Part shown: one piece after another, positions 1 through 7,824 of the stretch
Layout: every line of letters starts with the position of its first letter
Position numbering within the stretch: position 1 is the stretch's first letter
Source of the DNA: CAZDOD01 sp964506935
GTDB lineage: Bacteria; Desulfobacterota; Zymogenia; Zymogenales; Zymogenaceae
Direction of reading: 5' to 3'
Length of the DNA: 43,197 nucleotides
Assembly: GCA_964506935.1 (NCBI GenBank)
Contig: CAZDOD010000003.1
Span: 1 to 43,197, forward strand
Notes under the pieces: model-generated
Told to the model about the DNA's origin: nothing
What the model saw: the letters and a program-made list of their open reading frames with translations, nothing else
Databases searched by the model: none
Translations under genes and position numbers: made by a program

Positions 1-218
1 CCCTTTTTCTCGGTGCAGTCCCTTATGTGGCACTGCTGGCAGAAGATGATCCGCTCATCGGACATGCATCCCTGGCACTTTATCTCTTCGGTCGGAATGC
101 CGTAGACGCCGGAGAGCTTCTCCTTGAACTTGACGTTGTTGTCGCGGTGGGCGATCATGATGGAACAGACCCCGCAGTATAGGCCGCACGGGGCGAGAAA
201 TTCCTTTTTTAATTCCAT
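1..218 (-). CDS. DUF3795-type Cys-rich protein, 3' end cut by window
   Basis: The first 72 codons are present and the C-terminus lies beyond the window edge. The protein starts MELKKEFLAPCGLYCGVC and has eight cysteines within 70 residues (C11, C15, C18, C48, C51, C60, C63, C68) in CxxC-type spacing. This is typical of DUF3795 proteins, which probably bind zinc or an Fe-S cluster and whose function is not established. The start at 218 is preceded by GGAGG at good spacing. An in-frame ATG five codons upstream overlaps that ribosome site and is less likely. It follows the tetR gene on the same strand by about 60 bp and may be the last gene of the acyl-CoA dehydrogenase operon. Confidence 0.75.
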   Translation of the reverse strand, partial: MELKKEFLAPCGLYCGVCSIMIAHRDNNVKFKEKLSGVYGIPTEEIKCQGCMSDERIIFCQQCHIRDCTEKK

Positions 219-279
219 AGTAATATCCTCCATGATATTAAATTGAAATCCTAATTTTTTTAAATTTCAAATAAGAATT

Positions 280-903
280 TTACGATCCATCTCCTTTGTC
301 CCCCGCCTCGAAGAGGTCGGCGACGATCCCCGAAAGCCTCATAGTGTGTCGTTTGATCTGATCGAGACTCCTCCCGGGATATCGGGCGTAGCTTATCATG
401 ATGCCGTTTAGGGCCGAAAAGAGGGCGTGGGATATGAGCCTTGTGTTTCCGGAAAGCCCCGTCCCTTTCACTATGTTCTCGATTACATCCATGAAGTCTC
501 GCATTATTGGGTTAAGCTTCTCGGTGGCCTCGGCGGAAAGGCTCCCACCTCCCGTCATGAAGTGGCTCATCATCTGATAGAAGGAGATATTGTCGTTCAG
601 GTAGCCGACGTGTATCTCGCAGAGCCTTTTGATGGAACAGCCGCCCTCTTTTCTTCGCTCGGCCTCGATAATATCAAGTTCATCTTTTGCCCATTTGAAG
701 AAGAGATCCAGAAAGAGATCGTCGATGTTTTCATAGTAGCGGTAGATCGTCCCCGGGCTGACACCGGCCTCCTTTGCGATCTCCCGGACGGTAACGAAAA
801 GAAAATCCCTTTCGGAAAATAGTTTCAGGGCGGCTTCGAGGATAAACTCGCGCCTGGCCTCGCGCTCCTTCTCTTTAAGGTCGTCAAAGGTCGTGATGGG
901 CAT
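280..903 (-). CDS. TetR/AcrR-family transcriptional regulator
   Basis: A 207-residue protein, the usual TetR length. The N-terminal helix-turn-helix spans roughly residues 18-62 and carries the family signature TVREIAKEAGVSPGTIYRYY. The rest is a helical ligand-binding domain with no recognisable specificity. It lies downstream of the 4-hydroxybutyryl-CoA-dehydratase-like gene on the same strand, and no separate promoter is obvious in the 52-bp gap, so it is probably cotranscribed. A 32-bp dyad over the promoter of the operon's first gene (4458-4489) is a plausible operator. By analogy with FadR/PsrA-type TetR proteins in acyl-CoA operons, the effector could be an acyl-CoA; this is inference. 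Confidence 0.92.
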   Translation of the reverse strand: MPITTFDDLKEKEREARREFILEAALKLFSERDFLFVTVREIAKEAGVSPGTIYRYYENIDDLFLDLFFKWAKDELDIIEAERRKEGGCSIKRLCEIHVGYLNDNISFYQMMSHFMTGGGSLSAEATEKLNPIMRDFMDVIENIVKGTGLSGNTRLISHALFSALNGIMISYARYPGRSLDQIKRHTMRLSGIVADLFEAGDKGDGS

Positions 904-955
904 TGTGTTTTATCCTCCGATTTGATTTTACATTAATCCCGAAGACTTTTTTAGC

Positions 956-2395
956 CTATCGGGATATACCCGCGATCTCTTTTACTATTGCTTTTACCCT
1001 TTCGAGGTCGTAGAGTCTCCTCGTAATTATCTTGTTGGTGTCCGGAGAGCCCGCGGCGTTTATCGTAAAACCGAGGAGTGTCCCCGTAAGCCTCGATGCG
1101 GCGAGATCCTGTGCGAGGTTCATGACCCTGAGTCTTTCTTCGGTCGTGAAGTCGGAACTCCCCCTCAGCCCCTCTTCGATATACTCCCTCAGATTTGGAT
1201 TTTCCCAGTCGGCCTCTGTGGGCATGGTCGATATCAAGCCACCCGCGATGTCGTGTATGTGGGCGATGTGGTTTGGCATGAGGGAGCGTATGTAAGACAG
1301 TCCCGAATTGGCTATGACCGCATCCGGGAGGAAGACTCCGCTCGGGTGTTGTTTTCCCTCCGCGGCGGCCCCGATTGAGCAGCCGTAGGCGGTGGATGCG
1401 GCCATCATCATCTCGGTTATCTTGTCTTTGATGTGGCCCACGCCTGTTCCAAGCCCGTTTACATCGGCAAGGAGCGCCGCCGTCCCGATCAATAGGTCGG
1501 TGTGTCCCGCACTGCAAGCGCACTTCGACTGCCTGTGGAGGGAGGCGAAATAAAGGGGGAGGTTTATCGCCTGATCCCACTCACCGCACATGAAGATCCT
1601 GTCCTCCGGGACAAAGACATTGTCAAAGATCGACATGCACTCTACACCGATATATTTCGAGCTCAAAGGGCTTTCGATTTTTACTTCTCTGGCCGGGCCG
1701 GGGGAGGGCCGGGCTATCAGTTTTAATCCCTTGGTGTCGATCGGCACGGCAAATGAAACGGCGTAGTCTTTGTCGTCTTCCGTGAGCGCCCTGCAGGGGA
1801 CTACAACCATCTGGTGGGCGGCGGGGCCGTATGTCGTGTGAAGCTTTGCGCCGCGGACGATGATGCCGTCGGGGAGCCTTTTTACTATCCTTAAATCTGT
1901 CGGTGATTTTTGCCCCGATGGGGAAAGTCTTCTATCGCCTTTCGGGTCCATCATCCCCCAGGCGATGACATAGCCGTTCTTCTGGATGTATTTGACGAAT
2001 TCCTTGTATCTCGAAAAGTAGTTTGTATTGTGGGCTTGGTCTATATCGTGTACCATCGCCCATGTCACAGACAGCATATTTGACATACACCCCGCGCATA
2101 TCCTCCTCGAACTCACCTCTCTTGTGAGTTTCGCCTTGAGGATGACGTCGTCGGGGGTCTCTTGAATGTGGTGTTGAAGTCTCGGCACTTCCTCGTTTAT
2201 GAGGGGTGATAAGACTGAATAGGTCTCACGATTTTCGGGATCGCTCGCCGTATTGTATCCTTCGGCAATGTGGTTTACCGTCTGTTTCAGAAGCGGATGT
2301 TTCCAGACATAGTCTACCCTCTCCCCGCGTATATACACTTCGGGGGAAAAATCTCTCAGACTCTCTACATATTCCTTTCCAGTGAGAAGCGCCAT
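956..2395 (-). CDS. 4-hydroxybutyryl-CoA dehydratase / 4-hydroxyphenylacetate 3-hydroxylase family protein
   Basis: A 479-residue flavoprotein with the acyl-CoA-dehydrogenase-like fold of the HpaB/AbfD family. In 4-hydroxybutyryl-CoA dehydratase of Clostridium a [4Fe-4S] cluster is held by C99, C103, H292 and C299. Here C100 and C103 occur in an ICAGC motif, and H287 with C294 (LHRQSKCAC) keep the exact seven-residue His-Cys spacing. The Fe-S dehydratase branch is therefore more likely than an oxygen-dependent hydroxylase, which also suits an anaerobe. The substrate is unknown: 4-hydroxybutyryl-CoA is one option, but many Desulfobacterota paralogues are uncharacterised. It sits between the DUF6125-like gene and tetR, in an operon headed by an acyl-CoA dehydrogenase, so a CoA-thioester substrate is likely. 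Confidence 0.85.
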   Translation of the reverse strand: MALLTGKEYVESLRDFSPEVYIRGERVDYVWKHPLLKQTVNHIAEGYNTASDPENRETYSVLSPLINEEVPRLQHHIQETPDDVILKAKLTREVSSRRICAGCMSNMLSVTWAMVHDIDQAHNTNYFSRYKEFVKYIQKNGYVIAWGMMDPKGDRRLSPSGQKSPTDLRIVKRLPDGIIVRGAKLHTTYGPAAHQMVVVPCRALTEDDKDYAVSFAVPIDTKGLKLIARPSPGPAREVKIESPLSSKYIGVECMSIFDNVFVPEDRIFMCGEWDQAINLPLYFASLHRQSKCACSAGHTDLLIGTAALLADVNGLGTGVGHIKDKITEMMMAASTAYGCSIGAAAEGKQHPSGVFLPDAVIANSGLSYIRSLMPNHIAHIHDIAGGLISTMPTEADWENPNLREYIEEGLRGSSDFTTEERLRVMNLAQDLAASRLTGTLLGFTINAAGSPDTNKIITRRLYDLERVKAIVKEIAGISR

Positions 2396-2485
2396 TTGAA
2401 CCTCCAGTAGTTTTGTAGCATTAAAACGAATCGGAGTTTTACCACATTCCGAAGAGATTTAGGTAGAAAAATCTGATCCCTTTTA

Positions 2486-2989
2486 TTAAAAATTGAACTT
2501 TATATTGACTATGCACTCCTCCCCCTTGTATTTGAGACACCGTGATAGATCGGGGGTGCGGGTATAGTCGAGCTCCATGCCGTCAAACCACCCCTCTATC
2601 CTCTCGAAGATTCCGCACTCGTACTCGGAGATGAGCCCCGCCTTGGTCATCCCGTTGTGGGCAAAGCAGTCCTTTGTATGTACGGAGATTGAGTCGTCAT
2701 CTAAAAATTTTATCTCAAAATCCATAAAAGATGGGACAAAGATGGCATGTGCGTCGGAAAAGAGCTCCTTTAGTTCCTCCATGTTTTGGGGGGGCGATGC
2801 ACCGATCTTTTTTGCAAAGCGCCCGAGCTCAATCCTTCCGAGGCTCCTGCACACCCGAAGGTTCATCGGGCTTGCCTCGGCCATTCCCAGCTTCGCCGCC
2901 ACCTCGCCGTACCACAGGGCGTCATGGGTCATCCAGTTTTTGATGAGAAATCTTCTGAGATCCTCCTTATCGAAACGATCCAATATCAT
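2486..2989 (-). CDS. DUF6125-like (L-2-amino-thiazoline-4-carboxylate hydrolase-like) protein
   Basis: A 167-residue protein with the motif NWMTHDALWY near the N-terminus, which I associate with DUF6125 proteins of Desulfobacterota. Its C-terminus (CLKYKGEECIVNIKF) resembles the closing strand of V4R-type small-molecule-binding domains. The function is unknown. I chose the ATG at 2989 because GGAGG lies 8 bases upstream; a TTG nine codons earlier would add a tail containing that ribosome site. It lies between the acyl-CoA dehydrogenase and the dehydratase-like gene on the same strand, which suggests a role in the same pathway. The family name is from memory of motifs and is less certain than the gene call. 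Confidence 0.75.
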   Translation of the reverse strand: MILDRFDKEDLRRFLIKNWMTHDALWYGEVAAKLGMAEASPMNLRVCRSLGRIELGRFAKKIGASPPQNMEELKELFSDAHAIFVPSFMDFEIKFLDDDSISVHTKDCFAHNGMTKAGLISEYECGIFERIEGWFDGMELDYTRTPDLSRCLKYKGEECIVNIKFNF

Positions 2990-3126
2990 TTTTAAAACCT
3001 CCAACCTTCTTGTCAAGATATCGTATATGTGCGATGTCTTGGGATCTAAGAGTCAAAGATATACACCAAGAGTCTCACTCATAGAGCAAATCAAAAAAGG
3101 AGCGGCCAAAATATCCTATTTTTACT

Positions 3127-4398
3127 CTAATCTGCGACCTTTTCGTGGACGTCCCACATATCCTCGTCGGTGAAGCAGCGCTCGGCTTCGATCGGGTTCA
3201 TTGCGTCTCTCTCCATCTCGCGTCTGTCGTAGGGCTGGTTTAAAACTTCGTCGTAATACTCGTGCTGGATAAGGAGGTTCATGATCTCCGATGTGCCGGT
3301 CCAGATCAGGCCGAGCCTGATGTCCCTCAGGGCGCGCTCGATTGGGTATACGTCGGTGTAGCCGATGCCCCCCATGACCTGCATGGCGTTATTGACGACG
3401 TCCCATGCCGCCTTTGTTGCGAATTTCTTCGCCTCGCTGACTATGCGGCGGGCGTTAGGGTAGTTTTCGTCGACGGCCCTCGCCGCCATGTAGGTGAGGC
3501 CCCTCGCCGCATCCAGTTGGGTGATGGAGTCTGCTATCATGAAGTTTACGGCCTGAAATTTCCTGATAAGCCTCCCGAAGGCCGCCCTCTTGTTGGAGTA
3601 TCTGAGCGCTACGTCAAGGGCGCCCCATACGCCGAGGCATCCCGCCGCCGATGTGAGTCGCTCCGGGATCATCATCTGGTTGAAGCAGATCGCCCCGCCG
3701 TGGAGCTCGCCTACGAGGTTCTCTTTGGGGACCTTTACATCCCGAAAGACGAGACGTCCCGTCCCTCCGCCCCTGCATCCCATCAGGCCGTAGAGATATT
3801 CGGCCTCGACGCCAGGACCCTTATCGACAATGATCAGGCTGATACGGTTGTATTTGTGTGCATCCGGCTCGAAATTGGTCTTGCAGTAGACCAAAAAGAA
3901 ATCCGCACCCTCCGCGCCGACCACAAATCTCTTCTGGCCGTTGATGATGAAGTGATCGCCCGAAAGCTCCGCCTTTGTGGTGGCACCGAAAAAGTCGGAG
4001 CCCCCCCTCGGCTCGGTCAGGGCTTCGGCGGAGACGAGCTTTCCTTCAAGATATGGCTTTAGATATTTTTCCTTCTGCTCTTCTGTGCCGAACTTATCGA
4101 GGGCCTCCCCAACGATCGAGGGCATTACAAAGGCGCATCCCAACGCCATCCCTAGGCAGCCGATCTCTTCGGTGGCGGCTACATCCGCGACCCAGCTCAT
4201 ACCCCTGCCGCCCCATTTTTTCGGGAAGCGGATTCCCCTGAGATTATACTTTGCCAGTTTTTCGACGAACTCCCTCGGGTAGGTTATCTCGTCCTTATCC
4301 AGCTGCCTCAAAAAATCAGGAGATACCTCCTCCCTCACGAATTTTTTCACCTCGTCCCGAAGCGCCCGCTCTTCGGGCTTAAGCATAAAGTCATACAT
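3127..4398 (-). CDS. acyl-CoA dehydrogenase
   Basis: A 423-residue FAD-dependent acyl-CoA dehydrogenase, somewhat longer than the usual 380-390 because of a C-terminal extension. Family marks include ALTEPRGGSD (residues 126-134), the RAAFGRLIRKFQ segment (271-282) and QVMGGIGYTDVYPIERALRD (340-359). The usual catalytic glutamate in YEGT is missing: the site reads WTGT (366-369). A glutamate at E246 in PERL falls at the position used as base by isovaleryl- and long-chain acyl-CoA dehydrogenases, so the enzyme is probably active with the base on that helix. First gene of the minus-strand operon, transcribed from 4470-4498. The substrate cannot be told from sequence. Confidence 0.93.
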   Translation of the reverse strand: MYDFMLKPEERALRDEVKKFVREEVSPDFLRQLDKDEITYPREFVEKLAKYNLRGIRFPKKWGGRGMSWVADVAATEEIGCLGMALGCAFVMPSIVGEALDKFGTEEQKEKYLKPYLEGKLVSAEALTEPRGGSDFFGATTKAELSGDHFIINGQKRFVVGAEGADFFLVYCKTNFEPDAHKYNRISLIIVDKGPGVEAEYLYGLMGCRGGGTGRLVFRDVKVPKENLVGELHGGAICFNQMMIPERLTSAAGCLGVWGALDVALRYSNKRAAFGRLIRKFQAVNFMIADSITQLDAARGLTYMAARAVDENYPNARRIVSEAKKFATKAAWDVVNNAMQVMGGIGYTDVYPIERALRDIRLGLIWTGTSEIMNLLIQHEYYDEVLNQPYDRREMERDAMNPIEAERCFTDEDMWDVHEKVAD

Positions 4399-4457
4399 TT
4401 TTGACCTCCTTGGATTTTTTTATTTAGTATAATTTGATCCTTCTATGGCAGATTGTG

Positions 4458-4489
4458 TGAACGCCGTTTACTATATTAAACATAGTTCA
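4458..4489. promoter_or_regulatory. 32-bp dyad, probable TetR-family operator
   Basis: Two nested inverted repeats share one centre at 4473.5: TGAAC/GTTCA at the outside (4458-4462 and 4485-4489) and GTTTA/TAAAC inside (4466-4470 and 4477-4481). Twelve of 16 half-site positions are symmetric. The dyad covers the -10 box of the leftward promoter, so a bound protein would block transcription. The TetR gene at the end of this operon is the natural candidate. Confidence 0.6.
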
Positions 4490-4498
4490 TTTTGTCAA
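4470..4498 (-). promoter_or_regulatory. sigma-70 promoter of the acyl-CoA dehydrogenase operon
   Basis: Read on the minus strand, TTGACA (4498-4493) and TATAGT (4475-4470) are separated by exactly 17 bp, a near-consensus housekeeping promoter about 70 bp upstream of the start codon. The -10 lies at the centre of the dyad at 4458-4489. Confidence 0.8.
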
Positions 4499-4650
4499 GT
4501 AAATTTGATCATCAAAGACTTATTGTTTTGAAAAAATCAGAGAAAAATCGAGATACGATACATCAAATAGGTCAAAACCGGTAAATCCAAGGTTTTCGCT
4601 GGAAATATCAAATCTGAAATGTCAGAGTAAGCCATAGCCCGATTTCTCAC

Positions 4651-4679
4651 TTGACAAAGTATGTGACCATAGATATTTT
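4651..4679 (+). promoter_or_regulatory. sigma-70 promoter of the gene at 4744
   Basis: TTGACA (4651-4656) and TATTTT (4674-4679) are separated by 17 bp, about 65 bp before the small-protein start codon. Confidence 0.6.
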
Positions 4680-4743
4680 AAATGTAGAGGCTTTCTATAG
4701 TCTAATTTTCTCAAAAAATATCTTTTAGAAGGTGGTTTTTGCC

Positions 4744-5076
4744 ATGACAAAAGATTTTGTGCATCCGAAATTAAATGAGGAAGTAACGGCGATAGCCGGT
4801 CACTATACACACGAGAGGGAGGAGAGATTATCCGTCAACGGAAAAGAGGTGCTGTACATCCTCGGATATGGTGTCGTCGATACCTCATGCTGCGGGATGG
4901 GGGGGTGTAGATTCGCCCTCGTTCCGGGGTATCTTCTAGACTACAGGTACAGAGAGGATGAGGGCGGAAATCCCGTATCTTCAGTTGAGCCGATCGGGGA
5001 CGACGAAGAGGTGAGACGCGAGATAATACGCCTAATAGAAGCAAAGGAGGCATATTTGAGTGTCAGGTTCCTTTAG
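4744..5076 (+). CDS. small conserved-looking protein with CCGMGGC motif, unknown function
   Basis: A 110-residue soluble protein with no signal peptide or membrane segment. Its only striking feature is VDTSCCGMGGCRF, placing C49, C50 and C55 together in a glycine-rich loop, which could bind a metal or take part in redox chemistry. I chose ATG 4744 because AGAAGG lies at proper spacing; a GTG four codons earlier would overlap that site. It has its own promoter and lies about 110 bp ahead of another small gene. I do not recognise the family. Confidence 0.75.
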   Translation: MTKDFVHPKLNEEVTAIAGHYTHEREERLSVNGKEVLYILGYGVVDTSCCGMGGCRFALVPGYLLDYRYREDEGGNPVSSVEPIGDDEEVRREIIRLIEAKEAYLSVRFL

Positions 5077-5187
5077 GGGAATTTTGGTGTGTGTATTTGG
5101 GAAATTTTCAGTTTCCAAATAAGTAAAATAATCAGCTTGTTTAATAGACCTGAAATGTGTTAAAATACCCACAATGGGTTAAATTTT

Positions 5188-5454
5188 ATGAAGGCCGATA
5201 TAATAAAAGAAAGGAAAAAGATCGGGGAGATTTCCTTCTTCGACGGTTCGCTTCAGATTTCCTGCGTGAATGCTGATTTGAGGGAGAGGATATATCTTCA
5301 TCTCACCAGTCCCGAGACTACGGAGGAAGAGCAGGTCAAAAAGCTCGATGCTATGAGGGGCATGGAGCCCGGAACCATGGAATATTTCAAGGCAACCCTC
5401 GAATATATAAGTGAAATGGAAAAGGATTTCGAGCTAAAAATTGTTAAAGCCTAA
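5188..5454 (+). CDS. small hypothetical protein
   Basis: An 88-residue acidic/basic mixed protein beginning MKADIIKERKKIGEISFFDGSLQISC, with a charged helical C-terminal half. No known domain is visible. The ribosome site is weak. It is followed 60 bp later by a strong terminator (5517-5549), which supports it as the last gene of a short rightward unit with the preceding small gene. Confidence 0.6.
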   Translation: MKADIIKERKKIGEISFFDGSLQISCVNADLRERIYLHLTSPETTEEEQVKKLDAMRGMEPGTMEYFKATLEYISEMEKDFELKIVKA

Positions 5455-5516
5455 GGGTGGGTATGGTTTAGATAAAGGTTCTCATTCTTTAAAGCTTACT
5501 CAAAATATTTTATATG

Positions 5517-5549
5517 AAAAGCGGCGGTGATTTACCGCCGCTTTTTTTT
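5517..5549 (+). terminator. rho-independent terminator
   Basis: The arms AAAAGCGGCGGT and ACCGCCGCTTTT form a perfect GC-rich stem with a short loop, followed by a run of T. It ends the rightward unit of two small genes; the A-rich left flank could also make it work in the other direction. Confidence 0.88.
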
Positions 5550-5681
5550 GGAAAGTTCTCGACCAGTGGTAGTCAGAGCTAAATTAATCTGAGATTATTG
5601 TCAAATCGAGAAAAAAACTGTTTCAACCGGTAGCAACTCCTTATCGAATGCAGTCAGATGTCTTTGCTCTTTTAATCACCC

Positions 5682-7112
5682 TCATTTCCTGATGTAGTCT
5701 TTTTTGGGAGGGCCCGGCTTTCTGATTTCATCGGGGTCGGTCTCCATCAACCTCTCTATAATATCCGAGTATGTGGTTGCCGTGGGGATCATCTGATCGG
5801 TTGCGATCTTTTCGAAGGTGTCCTCAAGGGCGTTCCAGTAGAGGGGCGGGGAGATGAAACTCGCCACCGGAAGGCCGGCCCTGTTGTATGCTGAGGCATC
5901 GGTGGGGACACCGAGGGGGGTGCTGGTCGGGAGGAGGATCGTCCTTCTCAGGTCGTTTTTTATGACCGCCTCCCTCACGATCTCGACGAGCGGGCCGGTA
6001 TCGGTCACGAATAGACCCCTCGGCTGGATCTCCCCCGTCGGGACTAGTTCCCCGGATTTCCCCTCGATATATTCGAGGGCCAGATGCTCGATGTGTAGGT
6101 CGCATACGAGATTTTTGATGTAGTCATTCTCGTGTCGCGTTATATACGCCTGAGACCCGAGGACGAATAGACATTCGGCGGCCTCGATTACGAATACAAG
6201 GGTCTTTTCGGGTCTTTTGGCTTTTGCTGTTTTTGGGTACTTTTCTGCATACGCCTTGGCGAGGGCCAAAACCACACTGACCCCCGCGGCGTCCTCTGTG
6301 GCACCAAGCCACATCGAATCGTGATGAGAGGTTACCTGTATCACGCGGTCGCTCTTTCCCGGTATCACCCCGACGATATTTTTTGTGACGGCCTTTTTTG
6401 TCTCCCCGGTGATGATTATTGTCGCATCTGCATCACCCCCAGAGAGAAAAGCCTTTAGGGCGTCTCCGTCTGATTTCCTGAGCCCTATTCCGGGAATGGG
6501 GCCGAGCCTCCCAGAGATCGCATTTCCCCCCTCGAAGCAGAGGTACGGGGTGACATCGAGGGGGAATATCCCGACAAAGCCAGAGGCACCCGAGTCGACG
6601 GCGGCCTGATACACCCTCATTTCCTCCTCGGTGACCCAGCTCATCACCTGCCCCTTTCCGGGTAGCGTGTCTCCGGGATCGTGGAGGTAATATCCCACCG
6701 ACCCGAGTGTATTATAGTCGAGCCACCCGTGTGCATATGATACCAGGGCGATCTTACCCTTGAGGTTTGCTCTTTCGAAGTCTTCGGGACTCCCCGAGCC
6801 GAGATCGACCAACGGGGCGGTGATCCCGCCTGTATCTGTAAATGCGGTGTAGACTATGGGCTCTGCCGAAAAAGACACCGAACCACCCTTTCCGTTCATC
6901 GAGAGGTAGACGCGATCATGAAACCAACCAACAAAGGGGACCTCTTCGGCGTAGACCTCCGGCATCCCGAAGCCATTTAGTAGCTCGTAGAGATAATCCT
7001 CGGCATTAGCCCCGGCCTTTGTCCCCGGCCTCTTGAAGCCGAAATCATAGAGGTTCCTCGCCCATCCGAGCATCTCTTCGAGATTGAAATTAGTGGCGCT
7101 GAGATCATCCAT
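5682..7112 (-). CDS. M28-family peptidase-like protein with altered metal site
   Basis: A 476-residue protein with an inserted PA-like domain (about residues 95-235) and an M28 zinc-aminopeptidase fold after it. The first metal motif is clear: SHHDSMWLGATEDAAG has H264/D265 and bridging D274. The later sites depart from the family. The EE pair before GLxGS is E313-C314, keeping the catalytic Glu but replacing the zinc-ligand Glu by Cys. The SDH motif reads TDA (404-406), losing the final His ligand. The protein may bind one metal, use other ligands, or be a non-peptidase. No signal peptide is seen, so it is probably cytoplasmic. It follows the threonylcarbamoyl-AMP synthase gene by 100 bp on the same strand. 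Confidence 0.82.
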   Translation of the reverse strand: MDDLSATNFNLEEMLGWARNLYDFGFKRPGTKAGANAEDYLYELLNGFGMPEVYAEEVPFVGWFHDRVYLSMNGKGGSVSFSAEPIVYTAFTDTGGITAPLVDLGSGSPEDFERANLKGKIALVSYAHGWLDYNTLGSVGYYLHDPGDTLPGKGQVMSWVTEEEMRVYQAAVDSGASGFVGIFPLDVTPYLCFEGGNAISGRLGPIPGIGLRKSDGDALKAFLSGGDADATIIITGETKKAVTKNIVGVIPGKSDRVIQVTSHHDSMWLGATEDAAGVSVVLALAKAYAEKYPKTAKAKRPEKTLVFVIEAAECLFVLGSQAYITRHENDYIKNLVCDLHIEHLALEYIEGKSGELVPTGEIQPRGLFVTDTGPLVEIVREAVIKNDLRRTILLPTSTPLGVPTDASAYNRAGLPVASFISPPLYWNALEDTFEKIATDQMIPTATTYSDIIERLMETDPDEIRKPGPPKKDYIRK

Positions 7113-7212
7113 ATTATTTCCTTATAGCGGTTTCATCGCATAAAAGAAAGATTTTTAAGAAATAGGATCGAACGGCATACTGTATATTCTAAATCCACTC
7201 TTTTATAAAGGG

Positions 7213-7824
7213 CTATTCTATTTCGCTCAGGAAGTCAATTTTCCCGGCGCCGAGCCTCAAGACCTTCGGAGGGCGACTTATAAACGAGATGATCGTAGAT
7301 GCCACTCCCGGTATCTTTCCAGAGTCGATAAAAAGGTCGACCTCTTTCCCAAACACCTCCCTTATCTCCGAGGGTTCTGTAAGGGGGGGGTCGCCCGTCC
7401 GGTTTACGCTCGTGGTGATGATCGGCCCCCCGAATTCCCTTGCTATCCTTCTGGCAAGGTCGTGATCCGGGATCCTCACCCCCAGCCCGATCCCCGGCCC
7501 GATGACGCCGTCGGGGAGCTTTTTCTTCGATGGGAAGACAAATGTATACGGTCCGGGGAGCATTTTAAGGGCGGGATTATATGTGGCATCGATATGGACG
7601 TAGCGCACAAGCTCTTCGATGTCCGAAAACATCACCGAGAATACAAGCCCCCTTGACCTCCCCTTGATCTCCCTCAGTCTTTTAACACCTTCCCTGTTTC
7701 GGGCGTTCGCCCCGAGGCCGTAGAGTGTGTCGGTTGGATAGATAAGGACGCCGCCATCGCGTAAAACATCGACCGCCTCAATCACCACGGTATCCGGATC
7801 AATATTAGCGTTGATTATCTTCAC
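7213..7824 (-). CDS. tsaC: threonylcarbamoyl-AMP synthase (Sua5/YrdC family)
   Basis: A single YrdC domain of 203 residues that makes threonylcarbamoyl-AMP from threonine, bicarbonate and ATP, the first step of t6A37 tRNA modification. Signatures are YPTDTLYGLG near residue 30, the KGR/RIPDH nucleotide-binding region and TSVNRTGDPP. It lacks the C-terminal Sua5 domain, so it is the short TsaC form. I place the start at the GTG at 7824: the YrdC domain begins there, GGAGG lies just upstream, and it overlaps the ttcA stop by 4 bp (GTGA). An open frame continues upstream inside ttcA but encodes low-complexity sequence. Confidence 0.9.
   Translation of the reverse strand: MKIINANIDPDTVVIEAVDVLRDGGVLIYPTDTLYGLGANARNREGVKRLREIKGRSRGLVFSVMFSDIEELVRYVHIDATYNPALKMLPGPYTFVFPSKKKLPDGVIGPGIGLGVRIPDHDLARRIAREFGGPIITTSVNRTGDPPLTEPSEIREVFGKEVDLFIDSGKIPGVASTIISFISRPPKVLRLGAGKIDFLSEIE

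Larger units (their letters stand above)
4399..4743. other. divergent intergenic region
   Basis: This 345-bp AT-rich stretch separates the leftward acyl-CoA dehydrogenase operon from a rightward small gene. It holds a strong leftward promoter under a 32-bp dyad and a separate rightward promoter, each listed on its own. I see no open reading frame worth calling in it. Confidence 0.8.

Noticed and set aside
3262..4062. A 266-codon open frame on the plus strand
   Set aside because: It is the antisense shadow of the acyl-CoA dehydrogenase gene.
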